Program-made: the position numbers and the translations under genes | The notes under the pieces: model-generated | The model's database searches: none | What the model was told of the DNA's origin: nothing | What the model saw: the letters and a program-made list of their open reading frames with translations, nothing else | In this document: positions 28,203-38,543 of the stretch, piece after piece | Position numbering within the stretch: the first letter of the stretch is position 1 | Layout of the letters: each line of letters starts with the position of its first letter | NCBI GenBank assembly: GCA_964235765.1 | Contig: CAXSDH010000002.1 | Span: 62,001-126,000 of the forward strand | DNA length: 64,000 nt | From: JAVVHH01 sp964235765 | GTDB lineage: Bacteria > Pseudomonadota > Alphaproteobacteria > Acetobacterales > Acetobacteraceae | Reading direction: 5' to 3'

Positions 28203-31022
28203 ATGCGGCTGAGCGGCAACCCGGCGGCGCCCGGGATCATCTTTACTTTCGATGGGCGTCCCGTTGCGGCCCTGCCGGGCGAGACGGTGGGGGCCGCCCT
28301 GGCCGCCGCCGGAATCGTGGCGCTGCGGCGGACCGCTGCGGGCGGAATGCGCGGGCTGTGGTGCGGCATGGGCGCGTGCTGGGAGTGCCTGGTCACCATC
28401 GATGGCGCGCCGGCCCGGGCCTGCATGGCCCCATGCCGGGCTGGGCTGGCGGTGGAGAGCGCGCCCGCTGCCTTGCCGCCGCCGCGGGCGGGCGGGGGGG
28501 CGCAGGAGCGGGCGCAGGAGCGGCGCTGCGACGTGCTGGTGGTGGGCGCGGGGCCGGCCGGCTTGGCGGCGGCGGTGGCTGCGGCGGAGGCGGGGGCCGG
28601 GGTGGTGCTGCTGGACGAGCGGGCACGGCCGGGCGGGCAGTATTACAAGCCGCTGGCTTCGAGCCACCGCGGCGGCGCCTCCGATTTGCAGCATCGGCGC
28701 GGCGACGCGCTGCGGGCGCGGGTGCGGCGGGCGGAGGTGGCGCTGCTGCAAGGCGCGCTGGTTTGGGGCGCGTTCGGCGTGGACGAGATCGCGGTGGCGT
28801 TCGAGGGCGACGCGGTGGTGTTCCGGCCGCGCCGCCTCGTGTTGGCGCCCGGTTCGCATGAGCGGCCCGTGCCGATCCCGGGCTGGACCCTGCCTGGGGT
28901 GATGACGGTGGGCGCGGTGCAGGGCCTGGTGCGGTCGCACCGCGTGTCGCCGGGGGGGCGCGTGGTGCTGGCCGGCAACGGGCCGCTGCTGCTGCAGGTG
29001 GCGTGCGAGTTGCTGGATGGGGGCGCCGCGGTGGCGGCCGTGGTGGAGGCGGCTTCGGAGCCGGCGTGGCGCGAGGGCTTGGCGCTCGCGGCGGCGTCGC
29101 CGTTCCTGGCGGCGGCCGGGCTGCGCCATCTCCGGCGGTTGCGCCGGGCCGGGGTGCCGGTGCTGTGGCGCAGCGCCGCGCTCGCGTGCGAGGGCGAGGG
29201 CCGGTTCGCCCGGTTGCGGGTGCGGACGCCTGGGGGCGAGCGGGTGATCGCAGCCGAGGCGTGCGCGCTCAATGTCGGTTTCGTGCCCGAGACGGGCCTG
29301 GCGCGGGCCTTGGGCGCGGCGCATCGCATGTCCGGCCGCGCGCCGGGGGTGATGGAGACGGTTGCGGACGAGATTGGGCGTACCAGCGTGCCCGGCCTGT
29401 ATGCCGTGGGCGACGGCGCGGCGCTGGGCGGCGCGAAGGCGGCGCTGGCGCAGGGGCGGCTGGCGGGGCTGGCGGCGGCGCGTGACCTTGGTTTTGCGGC
29501 GCCGTCGCTGGCGCCTGCCCGCCGACAACTGCGCGCGGCCCGGGCGTTCCAGGGCGCGCTGTGGTCGTTGTATGCGGCGGACCCGCCCGATGCCGGCGCG
29601 ATCACGGATGCGGTGGTGGTGTGCCGGTGCGAGGACGTGACAGCCGGGCAGGTGCGGGCGGCGATGGCGGCCGGCGCGCGGTCGTTGCCCGCGGTCAAGC
29701 GCGCCACCCGCGCCGGCATGGGCCGCTGCCAGGGGCGGTTCTGCGCGCCGACGCTGCATGGGCTTTGCGGCGGCGCGGGGGAGGCCGGGCACGCCGCCCC
29801 GCGCGCGCCGCTGCGCCCGGTTCCGGCCGGCGTGCTGATGCGCCCCGCCGAGGCGCACGAGACGCCGCTCGACCTGCCGGCGCCGACGCGCTGGCTGACC
29901 GGTCCGGCGCCGGCCAATCCGGGCGACTGCGACGTCCTGGTGATCGGCGGCGGGCTGGTCGGACTGTGCGCCGCCCTGTTCCTGGCCCGGGAGGGGCGGG
30001 ACGTGGTGGTGGCCGACCGCGGCGAGCCCGGCCTGGCCGCCAGCACCGCCAATGCCGGCAGCCTGCATGTGCAGTTGTTGCCGTACGACTACGCCGAGTC
30101 CGACCCCGGCCCGCTGGCCGAGACGCTGGCGCTGGGGCCGCGCAGCATCGCGCTCTGGCGCGCGCTGGCGGCGCAGGCGGGCGAGAGCCTGGGCCTCCGC
30201 ACCGAGGGCGGCCTGATCCTGGCCGCGACCCCGGCCGACCTGGACCTGCTGCGGCGCAAGGCGGTGTTCGAGCGGGCACGGGGGGTTCAGACGGAGATCA
30301 TCGGCCCGTTGGAGTTGTCCGCCATGGCGCCGGCAATCGGGCCGGGCTATGTGGGCGCGGCGTTTTGCGCCGCGGAAGGGCAGGGCGACCCGCTGCGCGG
30401 CACGGCGGCGCTGGCGGCGCTGGCCTGGGCGGCGGGGGTGCGGCCGGGGCGCGGGGTGGGCGTGACGGCGCTCGCCCGGGACGGCGCGGGCTGGCGGGCG
30501 GAGACCGTGGCCGGGCCGATCCGGGCGGGGCAGGTGCTGAACGCGGCCGGGCCGTATGCCGCCGCGGTGGCGGCGCTGGCGGGCGACGCCTTGCCGGTGC
30601 GCGGCGTGGTGCAGCAGGTGATCGCGACCGCGCCGGTTGCGCCCCTGCTGCGGCAACTGGTGGCGCAGGCGCGGCTGCACCTCTCGCTCAAACAGGGCGA
30701 TGGCGGCCATTTGCTGATCGGCGGCGGCTGGCCGGGCCGGCTGGATACGGGGGGCGCCACGCGGCTGCTGCGCCGCTCCATCGAGGGCAACCTCTGGACG
30801 GCGGCGCAGGCAATGCCGGCGCTGGCTGGGCTCGAGGTGATCCGGGCCTGGACTGGCCTGGCGGTGCATCTCAGCCGTGGCCCGGTGATCGGCGGCACGC
30901 AGCCCGGGCTGTTCCACGCGGTGACTGCGAACGGCTACACCTTGGCCCCGATCGTCGGGCGGCTCGTTGCGGACGCCATGCTTGGCCGGGGCGGTCCGCC
31001 TGCGTCATTTGCACCTCGGTGA
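28203..31022 (+). CDS. three-module HcnABC-like flavin dehydrogenase fusion
   Basis: A single protein of 939 residues that joins three parts normally encoded separately in hydrogen cyanide synthase, opine oxidase and D-hydroxyproline dehydrogenase systems. Residues 1-85 are a HcnA-like 2Fe-2S domain with Cys54, Cys59, Cys62 and Cys74. Residues 105-560 are HcnB-like, with VVGAGPAGLAAA, an ATP/NAD-type second Rossmann fold, and a four-cysteine cluster segment near 473-513 (CRCED, then GRCQGRFC). Residues 575-930 are a HcnC-like amine oxidase domain starting VIGGGLVGLCAALFLA. The ATG follows GGGGAAAG. No frameshift or stop interrupts the joins. Substrate is unknown: glycine, an opine or a D-amino acid are all possible, and neighbours give no hint. 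Confidence 0.85.
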   Translation: MRLSGNPAAPGIIFTFDGRPVAALPGETVGAALAAAGIVALRRTAAGGMRGLWCGMGACWECLVTIDGAPARACMAPCRAGLAVESAPAALPPPRAGGGAQERAQERRCDVLVVGAGPAGLAAAVAAAEAGAGVVLLDERARPGGQYYKPLASSHRGGASDLQHRRGDALRARVRRAEVALLQGALVWGAFGVDEIAVAFEGDAVVFRPRRLVLAPGSHERPVPIPGWTLPGVMTVGAVQGLVRSHRVSPGGRVVLAGNGPLLLQVACELLDGGAAVAAVVEAASEPAWREGLALAAASPFLAAAGLRHLRRLRRAGVPVLWRSAALACEGEGRFARLRVRTPGGERVIAAEACALNVGFVPETGLARALGAAHRMSGRAPGVMETVADEIGRTSVPGLYAVGDGAALGGAKAALAQGRLAGLAAARDLGFAAPSLAPARRQLRAARAFQGALWSLYAADPPDAGAITDAVVVCRCEDVTAGQVRAAMAAGARSLPAVKRATRAGMGRCQGRFCAPTLHGLCGGAGEAGHAAPRAPLRPVPAGVLMRPAEAHETPLDLPAPTRWLTGPAPANPGDCDVLVIGGGLVGLCAALFLAREGRDVVVADRGEPGLAASTANAGSLHVQLLPYDYAESDPGPLAETLALGPRSIALWRALAAQAGESLGLRTEGGLILAATPADLDLLRRKAVFERARGVQTEIIGPLELSAMAPAIGPGYVGAAFCAAEGQGDPLRGTAALAALAWAAGVRPGRGVGVTALARDGAGWRAETVAGPIRAGQVLNAAGPYAAAVAALAGDALPVRGVVQQVIATAPVAPLLRQLVAQARLHLSLKQGDGGHLLIGGGWPGRLDTGGATRLLRRSIEGNLWTAAQAMPALAGLEVIRAWTGLAVHLSRGPVIGGTQPGLFHAVTANGYTLAPIVGRLVADAMLGRGGPPASFAPR

Positions 31023-31043
31023 AGCCTCTCCTAGATACCCGGC

Positions 31044-31964
31044 ATGGCGAGAGACCCGTACGAGACCCTGGGCGTGAGTAAAACGGCGACGGCGGACGAG
31101 ATCCGGCGCGCCTTCCGCAAGGTCGCCAAGAAGGACCACCCCGACCTCAACCCGGGCGACCGCGCGGCCGAGGAACGTTTCAAGGCGGCCAACGCCGCCA
31201 ACGAGGTGCTGTCCGACCCGGAGAAGCGGGCGCGCTTCGACCGCGGCGAGATCGACGGCGCGGGCCAGGACCGGGCGCCGGAGCGCGCCTATTACCGCGA
31301 TTACGCGCAAGCGGGCGCGGGCGCGCGCTACCCCGGGGCGGGACCCGAGTTCAACCCGGAGGACCTGGGCGACATCTTCGGCGAATATTTCCAGGCGCGC
31401 GACGGCGGCACCCGGCCGCGGCGGGGGGGCGACCGCCGTTACCGGCTCGAGGTCGGCTTCATCGCCGCGATGAACGGCGCCACCGAGCGCCTGACCTTGC
31501 CCGGCGGCGGCACGCTCGACGTCCGCATCCCGCCCGGCATCGAGGACGGCCAGGTGCTCCGGCTGCGCGGCAAGGGCGACCCCGGCCGCAACGGCGGGCC
31601 GGAGGGCGACGCCATGATCGAGGTCTCGGTGAAGCCGCACCCGTTCTACCGCAGGCTCGGCGCCGACCTGGAGCTGGACCTGCCGGTGAGCCTGGCCGAG
31701 GCGGTGCTGGGCGGCAAGGCGCCGGTGCCGACGCCGCGGGGCGAGGTGACCCTGACGGTTCCGGCGCATTCCGATGCCGGCGCCCGGCTGCGGCTGCGCG
31801 GCCGCGGGGTGGCCGCGCATGGCGACCGGCCGGCGGGCGACCTGTACGTGACGCTGCGCCTCGTGGCCGGGCCGGCCGATGCTGCGCTGGAGGACGCCTT
31901 GCGCGAATGGGCGGGCAAGCACGCGGATTGGGATCCCCGCGAGACGCTGCGGAGGCAGGAATGA
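31044..31964 (+). CDS. cbpA: DnaJ-class co-chaperone, CbpA-like
   Basis: J-domain protein of 306 residues that stimulates DnaK. The J-domain covers residues 4-66 with the HPD motif (KKDHPDLNPGD). A Gly/Ala-rich linker follows, then the two beta-barrel substrate domains (LPGGGTLDVRIPPGIEDGQ, then LPVSLAEAVLGGK), without the zinc-finger repeats of classical DnaJ, as in CbpA. It overlaps the next gene by 4 bases, and that gene encodes the matching CbpM-like modulator, supporting the identification. Confidence 0.88.
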   Translation: MARDPYETLGVSKTATADEIRRAFRKVAKKDHPDLNPGDRAAEERFKAANAANEVLSDPEKRARFDRGEIDGAGQDRAPERAYYRDYAQAGAGARYPGAGPEFNPEDLGDIFGEYFQARDGGTRPRRGGDRRYRLEVGFIAAMNGATERLTLPGGGTLDVRIPPGIEDGQVLRLRGKGDPGRNGGPEGDAMIEVSVKPHPFYRRLGADLELDLPVSLAEAVLGGKAPVPTPRGEVTLTVPAHSDAGARLRLRGRGVAAHGDRPAGDLYVTLRLVAGPADAALEDALREWAGKHADWDPRETLRRQE

Positions 31965-32290
31965 TCACCTTTGCCGCCGTGCTGGCCCGCGTGCCGGGCC
32001 TGGATCAAGCGACGCTGGAAGTGTGGATCGCGCAGGAATGGGTCCGGCCGGTCCGTCAGGGGGGCGAGCCGCGGTTCGAGGAGATCGACATCGCCCGGCT
32101 GCAGCTGCTGCTGGACCTGCGCGACTCGCTGGAGGTTGCGGACCCTGCGGTTCCGGTGGTGCTCTCCTTGCTCGACCAGTTGCACGAGACCCGGCGGCAG
32201 ATGCGCCGGCTGTGCGAGGCGCTGGACGCAGCTTCCCCAGGCGAGACGGCGACCGACATCGTCCGGCGGCTAGGAGGCGCGAAGCGATAG
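31961..32290 (+). CDS. cbpM: chaperone modulator CbpM-like
   Basis: Protein of 109 residues with a MerR-like N-terminal segment (VWIAQEWVRPVRQGGEPRFEEIDIARL) and a C-terminal helical part, as in CbpM, which binds the J-domain of CbpA and inhibits it. The ATG overlaps the cbpA stop (ATGA). Position and size agree with the family; sequence similarity alone would leave a DNA-binding MerR-type protein possible. Confidence 0.75.
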   Translation: MITFAAVLARVPGLDQATLEVWIAQEWVRPVRQGGEPRFEEIDIARLQLLLDLRDSLEVADPAVPVVLSLLDQLHETRRQMRRLCEALDAASPGETATDIVRRLGGAKR

Positions 32291-32357
32291 CATCGCCCGG
32301 GGCGAAGCGGTAGCTGTTGCCAAAGGCTGGCATCGCGGCTATGTCCGCCGCGGGCCA

Positions 32358-32396
32358 CGCCCCCCCACCGGGGCGCTTCTCTTCTGAAAGGGAGAG
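32358..32396 (+). ncRNA. serC-type leader RNA upstream of serC
   Basis: Just before serC, a 6-bp GC stem (CGCCCC/GGGGCG, 6-base loop, 32358-32375) is followed by a second hairpin in which TCTC pairs with GAGA around the loop and ties up the GGGAG ribosome-binding site. Placement and layout resemble the serC RNA motif described upstream of alphaproteobacterial serC-serA operons. I recognise it by position and structure only; a covariance-model search would decide. Confidence 0.5.
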
Positions 32397-32401
32397 CCGT
32401 C

Positions 32402-33553
32402 ATGGTGCTTTCCGCGCTCCTGCCGCAGCAGGCGACCCGTCCGCACGTTCGTCCGGACAACCCCGATTTCTCCTCCGGCCCTTGCGCCAAACGCCCGGGT
32501 TGGGCGCTGCAGGGCCTCGCTGGCGCCTTGCTGGGCCGCAGCCATCGCGCCGCCCAGCCGAAGGCGCGGCTGGCGGAGGTGATCGACCGCTCGGCCGCCC
32601 TGCTCGGCATGCCGGTGGGCTGGAAGCTCGGCATCGTGCCGGGCTCCGACACCGGCGCGGTGGAGATGGCCTTGTGGTCGCTGCTGGGCGCCCGCCGGGT
32701 GGACATCCTGGCGTTCGAGAGCTTCTCCGAGGCCTGGGCCACCGACGTGGTCAAGCAACTCAAGCTGGCCGACGCCCGCGTGCTCGCGGCGCCTTACGGC
32801 AGCCTGCCGGACCTGGCACAGGTCGACCCGGCGCATGACCTCGTGGTCGCCTGGAACGGCACGACCTCGGGCGTACGCCTGCCGCATGCCGATTTCATCG
32901 CCGGGGATCGCGAGGGCCTGGTGATCTGCGACGCGACCTCGGCCGCCTTCGCCATGGCGCTGCCCTGGGACAAGCTCGATGTGGTCACCTGGTCCTGGCA
33001 GAAGGTGCTGGGCGGCGAGGCGGCGCACGGCATGCTGGCGCTCTCGCCCCGGGCGGTCGCGCGGCTGGAAAGCTACAAGCCGGCCTGGCCGCTGCCGAAG
33101 GTGTTCCGGCTCACCAGCGGCGGCAAGCTGGTCGAGGGCGTGTTCCGCGGCGAGACCATCAACACGCCCAGCATGCTCTGCGTGGAGGACGCCTTGGATG
33201 GGCTGCGCTGGGCCGAGAGCATCGGCGGCCTGCCGGCGCTGATCGGCCGCAGCGAGGCGAACCTGGCCGCCGTCGCCTCCTGGGTGGCTGGTACGCCGTG
33301 GGTCGAGTTCCTGGCGGCCGACCCGGCCATGCGCTCGCCCACCAGCATCTGCCTGCGGCTGCCAGGCGCCGATCCGCAGACGGCCAAGCGGATGGCGGGT
33401 TTGCTGGAGAAAGAAGGCGTTGCTTATGACATCGCATCCTATCGCGACGCGCCGCCGGGCCTGCGGATCTGGGGCGGGGCCACGGTGGAGACGGCGGATA
33501 TCGAGGCGCTGCTGCCCTGGCTCGATTGGGCCTATGCGGAGGTGACGAAGTGA
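32402..33553 (+). CDS. serC: phosphoserine aminotransferase
   Basis: PLP enzyme of 383 residues converting 3-phosphohydroxypyruvate to phosphoserine in serine synthesis. It belongs to the alphaproteobacterial/archaeal SerC branch, marked by FSSGPCAKRPGW near the start. The PLP lysine is in SWQKVLGGEAAHGM, and the VCDATSA-like segment (VICDATSAAF) precedes it. AAGGGAGAG lies before the ATG, inside the leader hairpin. The stop overlaps the serA start, coupling the first two steps of the pathway. Confidence 0.94.
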   Translation: MVLSALLPQQATRPHVRPDNPDFSSGPCAKRPGWALQGLAGALLGRSHRAAQPKARLAEVIDRSAALLGMPVGWKLGIVPGSDTGAVEMALWSLLGARRVDILAFESFSEAWATDVVKQLKLADARVLAAPYGSLPDLAQVDPAHDLVVAWNGTTSGVRLPHADFIAGDREGLVICDATSAAFAMALPWDKLDVVTWSWQKVLGGEAAHGMLALSPRAVARLESYKPAWPLPKVFRLTSGGKLVEGVFRGETINTPSMLCVEDALDGLRWAESIGGLPALIGRSEANLAAVASWVAGTPWVEFLAADPAMRSPTSICLRLPGADPQTAKRMAGLLEKEGVAYDIASYRDAPPGLRIWGGATVETADIEALLPWLDWAYAEVTK

Positions 33554-35136
33554 CGCGCGTCCTGATCAGCGACAAGCTTTCGCCCGCCGCGGTGGACATC
33601 TTCCGCCGCCGCGGGCTGGAGGTCGATGTGAAGCCCGGCCTGTCGCCTGCCGAGCTGCGCGCCATCATCGGCGGGTACGACGGGCTGGCGATCCGCTCGG
33701 CGACCAAGGTGACCAAGGAGTTGCTGGAAGCCGCCCCTCGCCTGCGCGTGGTCGGCCGGGCCGGGATCGGCGTGGACAACGTGGACGTGAAGTCGGCTAC
33801 CGCGCGGGGCGTGGTGGTGATGAACACGCCCAACGGCAACGCGATCACCACGGCCGAGCACGCCATCGCCATGATGTTTGCGCTGGCCCGGCAGATTCCG
33901 GAGGCCACGGCCAGCACCCGCGCCGGCAAGTGGGAGAAGAACCGCTTCATGGGCGTGGAGCTGACGGGCAAGACCCTGGGGCTGATCGGCTGCGGCAACA
34001 TCGGCAGCATCGTGGCCGAGCGGGCGCTCGGGTTGCGGATGCGGGTCGCGGCCTATGACCCGTTCCTGACCGAGAAGCGCGCGCTGGACCTGGGGGTGGA
34101 GAAGGTGGAGTTGGCTGACCTGCTGGCCCGCGCCGACGTCATTACCCTGCACACGCCGCTGACCGACGCCACGCGCAACATCCTGTCCCGCGAAGCCCTG
34201 GCCGCGTGCAGGCGGGGGGTGCGGGTGATCAATTGCGCCCGTGGCGGCCTGATCGACGAGGTGGCGCTGGCCGAGGCCTTGGCCAGCGGCCAGGTGGCGG
34301 GGGCGGCGCTCGATGTGTTCGAGACGGAGCCGGCCACCAGCAGCCCGCTGTTTCAACTGGAGAACGTGGTTTGTACGCCGCATCTGGGGGCCGCCACGGC
34401 GGAGGCGCAGGAGAACGTCGCCTTGCAAGTGGCTGATCAAATGAGCGACTTCCTGCTGACGGGCGCTGTTTCGAACGCGATCAACATGGCGTCGGTCTCG
34501 GCGGAGGACGCGCCGCGGCTCAAGCCGTATATGGAGCTGTGCCGGTTGCTCGGGCAGTTCGCCGGGCAGATGACGCAGGCAGGCGAGGGCGTGCTGCGCT
34601 CGGTGACCATCGAGTACGAGGGGCAGGTGGCCAAGCTGAACCACCGCCCGCTGACCGCGGCGGTGCTGGCGGGGGTGATGGCGCCGCTGATGGCGGGGGT
34701 GAACATGGTCAACGCCCCGGTGCTGGCGCGCGAGCGCGGGCTGGATGTCGCGGAGACCGTGCATGACCGGCCGAGCGAGTACCAGACCCTGGTGCGGGTC
34801 ACGATCTCGACGGACAAGCTGACCCGCGCCGTCGCCGGCACGCTGTTTGCCGGCGCGAGCCCGCGCCTGGTGGAGATCAAGGGCATCAAGGTGGAGGCGG
34901 ATTTCGGCCGCCACATGCTGTATGTGACCAACCAGGACAAGCCGGGCTTCATCGGCCGCTTCGGCGCCACCCTGGCCGGCGCGGGCATCAACATCGCGAC
35001 CTTCCACCTGGGCCGCGCGGCGCAGGGCGGGGACGCGATCTGCCTGGTGAGCGTGGACGAGCCGGTGCCGGAGGACGTGCTTGCCATGGTGCGGACCCTG
35101 CCGCTGGTGGTGCAGGCGACGGCGCTGGATTTCTAG
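33550..35136 (+). CDS. serA: D-3-phosphoglycerate dehydrogenase
   Basis: First enzyme of serine synthesis, 528 residues, oxidising 3-phosphoglycerate with NAD. The substrate domain is N-terminal; the NAD motif is GLIGCGNIGSIVAERA. The catalytic Arg, Glu and His lie in NCARGGLIDE and TPHLGAAT. An intervening domain and a C-terminal ACT domain (the region starting YVTNQDKPGFIGRFG) complete the long form. The GTG start overlaps the serC stop (GTGA). Its stop overlaps the hisZ start by one base. Confidence 0.95.
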   Translation: MTRVLISDKLSPAAVDIFRRRGLEVDVKPGLSPAELRAIIGGYDGLAIRSATKVTKELLEAAPRLRVVGRAGIGVDNVDVKSATARGVVVMNTPNGNAITTAEHAIAMMFALARQIPEATASTRAGKWEKNRFMGVELTGKTLGLIGCGNIGSIVAERALGLRMRVAAYDPFLTEKRALDLGVEKVELADLLARADVITLHTPLTDATRNILSREALAACRRGVRVINCARGGLIDEVALAEALASGQVAGAALDVFETEPATSSPLFQLENVVCTPHLGAATAEAQENVALQVADQMSDFLLTGAVSNAINMASVSAEDAPRLKPYMELCRLLGQFAGQMTQAGEGVLRSVTIEYEGQVAKLNHRPLTAAVLAGVMAPLMAGVNMVNAPVLARERGLDVAETVHDRPSEYQTLVRVTISTDKLTRAVAGTLFAGASPRLVEIKGIKVEADFGRHMLYVTNQDKPGFIGRFGATLAGAGINIATFHLGRAAQGGDAICLVSVDEPVPEDVLAMVRTLPLVVQATALDF

Positions 35137-36290
35137 TGAACGGCGACCAGCCGCCCAACCCCGCGCTGCTGCCCGGCGGCCTGATCGACCTGCTGCCGCC
35201 CGAGGCGGAGGTGGAGGCCGGCGCAGTATCCGCCGTTATGGCGGTGTTCGCGTCGCATGGCTACCAGCGGGTGAAGCCGCCTTTGCTGGAGTTCGAGGAC
35301 GGGCTCCTGGCCGGGTCGGGGGCGGCGACGGCGGACCAGACGTTCCGGCTGATGGACCCGGACACGCGGCGGATGATGGGGCTGCGCGCCGACATGACGC
35401 CGCAAGTGGCGCGCATCGCCAGCACGCGCCTGGCGGGAAGCCCGCGCCCGCTGCGGCTCTCCTATGCCGGGCAATGCCTGCGCGTGCATGGCGGCCAGCT
35501 CGCGCCGGACCGGCAGGTGGCGCAGGCCGGCATCGAGCTGATCGGCGTCGATAGCCCCGCCGCCGATGCGGAGATGGTGCTGCTGGCCGCCGAGGCGCTG
35601 GCCGCCGTGGGGCTGAGCCGGGTGAGCTTCGACCTCACCGTGCCGCCGCTGGCGCCCGCGTTGCTGGACGAGGCCGGGATCATGGGCCCCGCGCGGCGGA
35701 AGCTGACCCATGCGCTCGACCGCAAGGACACCGCCGCGGTGGCCCAGCATGGCGGCGCGCTGGCCGGGCTGTTGACGGAGCTGCTGCTCGCAGCGGGCCC
35801 GGTCGGGCCGGCGCTGCAGGTGTTGGGGGCGGCCCGGCTGGGCCCGGCCTCGCAGGTGCTGTGCGAGCGGCTGGCCGCGATGGTGGCCGCCATCCAGCAG
35901 CAATCGACGGGGCTGCGGCTGACCCTCGATCCGTTGGAATTTCGCGGCTTCCGCTATCACACAGGCATCTGCATGACCGTGTTCGCGCCCGGGCGGCACG
36001 AGGAACTGGGGCGCGGCGGGCGCTACGTGTCGGGCGAGCAGGAGCCGGCGACCGGGCTGACCTTGTATCCTGACGCGGTGCTGCGCGCCTGCCCCAAGCC
36101 GCCGGTTCGCGCGCGCGTGTTCTTGCCGTGGGGGACGCAGGTGGCCGCCGGGCCGGGGTTGCGCGCCCAGGGGTTCGCCACGGTGGCGGCCCTGGCCCCC
36201 TCGGCCGATGGCGCGGCGGAGGCGCGTCGCCTAGGGTGCAGCCACATCCTGAGCGGCGCTGCCGCCGTGCCCCTCAACCCGGAGAAGTAG
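35136..36290 (+). CDS. hisZ: ATP phosphoribosyltransferase regulatory subunit
   Basis: Histidyl-tRNA-synthetase-like protein of 384 residues that forms the short-type ATP phosphoribosyltransferase with HisG, the first step of histidine synthesis. Class II synthetase-like motifs are visible: a motif 2-like segment RLSYAGQCLRVHGG and LRADMTPQVARIAST. It lacks a functional anticodon domain. The GTG start shares its G with the serA TAG. hisG is not in the window, as is common when HisZ sits with serA and purA. Confidence 0.9.
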   Translation: MNGDQPPNPALLPGGLIDLLPPEAEVEAGAVSAVMAVFASHGYQRVKPPLLEFEDGLLAGSGAATADQTFRLMDPDTRRMMGLRADMTPQVARIASTRLAGSPRPLRLSYAGQCLRVHGGQLAPDRQVAQAGIELIGVDSPAADAEMVLLAAEALAAVGLSRVSFDLTVPPLAPALLDEAGIMGPARRKLTHALDRKDTAAVAQHGGALAGLLTELLLAAGPVGPALQVLGAARLGPASQVLCERLAAMVAAIQQQSTGLRLTLDPLEFRGFRYHTGICMTVFAPGRHEELGRGGRYVSGEQEPATGLTLYPDAVLRACPKPPVRARVFLPWGTQVAAGPGLRAQGFATVAALAPSADGAAEARRLGCSHILSGAAAVPLNPEK

Positions 36291-37580
<1,290 letters not shown>

Positions 37581-37792
37581 TGGGGTGGGCGCCGGACTGC
37601 ACGTTCAGCTTCTGTTCGGTTGCTGATTGGGCCGCCGCTCATCGACAAGACGGGCGTTAGGCTTCGATAACCTGATTGGCCCAGTGACCGCGAAGCTGTG
37701 CGTTTTGGCCAAGTAGTTCAGCCGGCCTAACCGCGCGCTTGCCCTCTTATGCAAACAATTGGGGAACTTCCCTGCGGTAGCGGGCGGTTCAA

Positions 37793-37990
37793 ATGGGGCT
37801 GGAGATCAAGGGGCGGAAGGAACTGCGGGAGCGCCTCCAACGGCTGCGGGCGGAGGAGGTGATGGCGCGGGCGCTCGCGCAGCAGGCGGAGCGCATGGCC
37901 GGAGCTGTGCGGGAGGGCCTGTCCGATCCGCCCATGATTCACACATCCTGCCGGGAGAAAAGCCGTGGTGAGCTTGGCCGAGCAGCTTAA
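37793..37990 (+). pseudogene. truncated phage gene, HK97 gp10-like
   Basis: A 65-codon frame whose first 46 residues (MGLEIKGRKELRERLQRLRA, then an Ala-rich amphipathic helix ending LSDPP) resemble the N-terminus of HK97 gp10-like head-tail or tail-completion proteins. These are normally about 120-150 residues and continue with a tryptophan- and threonine-rich domain. Here the similarity stops at Pro-Pro, and the rest reads into the next gene's start. There is no good ribosome site. The preceding 212 bases after purA hold no recognisable gene. Confidence 0.4.
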
Positions 37991-38339
37991 GAGAACGAAG
38001 TTTCACGATGCCGAACTCGGGCGATGCGTCTCAGATGGCGACACGCTTTATCTTCACTTTCGCAATATCAGCTTGCGGGATGGAAAGGAGGAGTATTACA
38101 GCGCCGAGGTCGTTCTCAGAGGCGTTCACGAAGTTCGTCATAATGATACGCCTATACCGGAGCTAAGGTTAGAGGGAGATGGTTCCGATGTTCTGCAGTT
38201 CCGCCGAGGCGATGGCAAGGCTTTGCTCTTGATCGAGTGGCAGTCCTACCGGCAGAACTCTTTTGTATTTGCAAAATATGAGATCGACTACGGCAGCTCC
38301 GATATGACCTTCGAGAAGCAGGACGAACTCATCGTCTGA
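37965..38339 (+). CDS. hypothetical protein, AT-richer orphan
   Basis: Protein of 124 residues that I do not recognise. It begins VVSLAEQLKRTKFHDAELGR and is predicted to be mostly beta strands, with no signal peptide or membrane segment; charged residues are evenly spread. GGGAGAAAAG precedes two adjacent GTG codons, a convincing ribosome site. Its base composition is clearly less GC-rich than purA before it or the molybdenum genes after it, and it lies between a phage fragment and a Tn3 fragment, so recent transfer is likely. Size and FHDAEL-type start recall small immunity-like proteins, but this is only an impression. Confidence 0.55.
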   Translation: MVSLAEQLKRTKFHDAELGRCVSDGDTLYLHFRNISLRDGKEEYYSAEVVLRGVHEVRHNDTPIPELRLEGDGSDVLQFRRGDGKALLLIEWQSYRQNSFVFAKYEIDYGSSDMTFEKQDELIV

Positions 38340-38405
38340 ACCTCTTGGACGCCCGCCGAGCCGGGGTCGTAGCCTTCCGCCCTTGAGCGGGGTGGAGGGC
38401 GACGA

Positions 38406-38543
38406 ATGCAGCGGCTGTGGTCGGCGGACGAGCTGGAAGGGCGTTGGACGCTGGGGAGCGCGGACTTGGCACTGCTGGCCGGTCAGACCGGCCGTTTTCC
38501 CGACACTGAGGCCGCGATCGCGCCGGCAGTTGTCGGGCACTGA
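38406..38543 (+). pseudogene. Tn3-family transposase fragment (DUF4158 region)
   Basis: A 45-codon frame starting MQRLWSADELEGRWTLGSAD and continuing LALLAGQTGRFPDTE. This matches the N-terminus of Tn3-type transposases, in which a W-x-EEL-x-WTL stretch and LLxxKTG are followed by RLGFAxLLKFFxxEGRFP. Here LLAGQTG runs straight into RFP, so about 15-20 residues have been deleted internally, and the frame stops shortly after. Nothing of the remaining transposase is present downstream. Confidence 0.6.

Noticed and set aside
32291..32357. Repeated GCGAAGCG/GCGATAG-like segments after cbpM
   Set aside because: Short imperfect repeats without a consistent unit or a convincing terminator; probably chance in GC-rich sequence.
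37770..37800. GGTTCAAAT sequence resembling a tRNA T-loop after purA
   Set aside because: No acceptor or anticodon arm can be folded around it. A phage attachment site is conceivable, but no second copy was seen.
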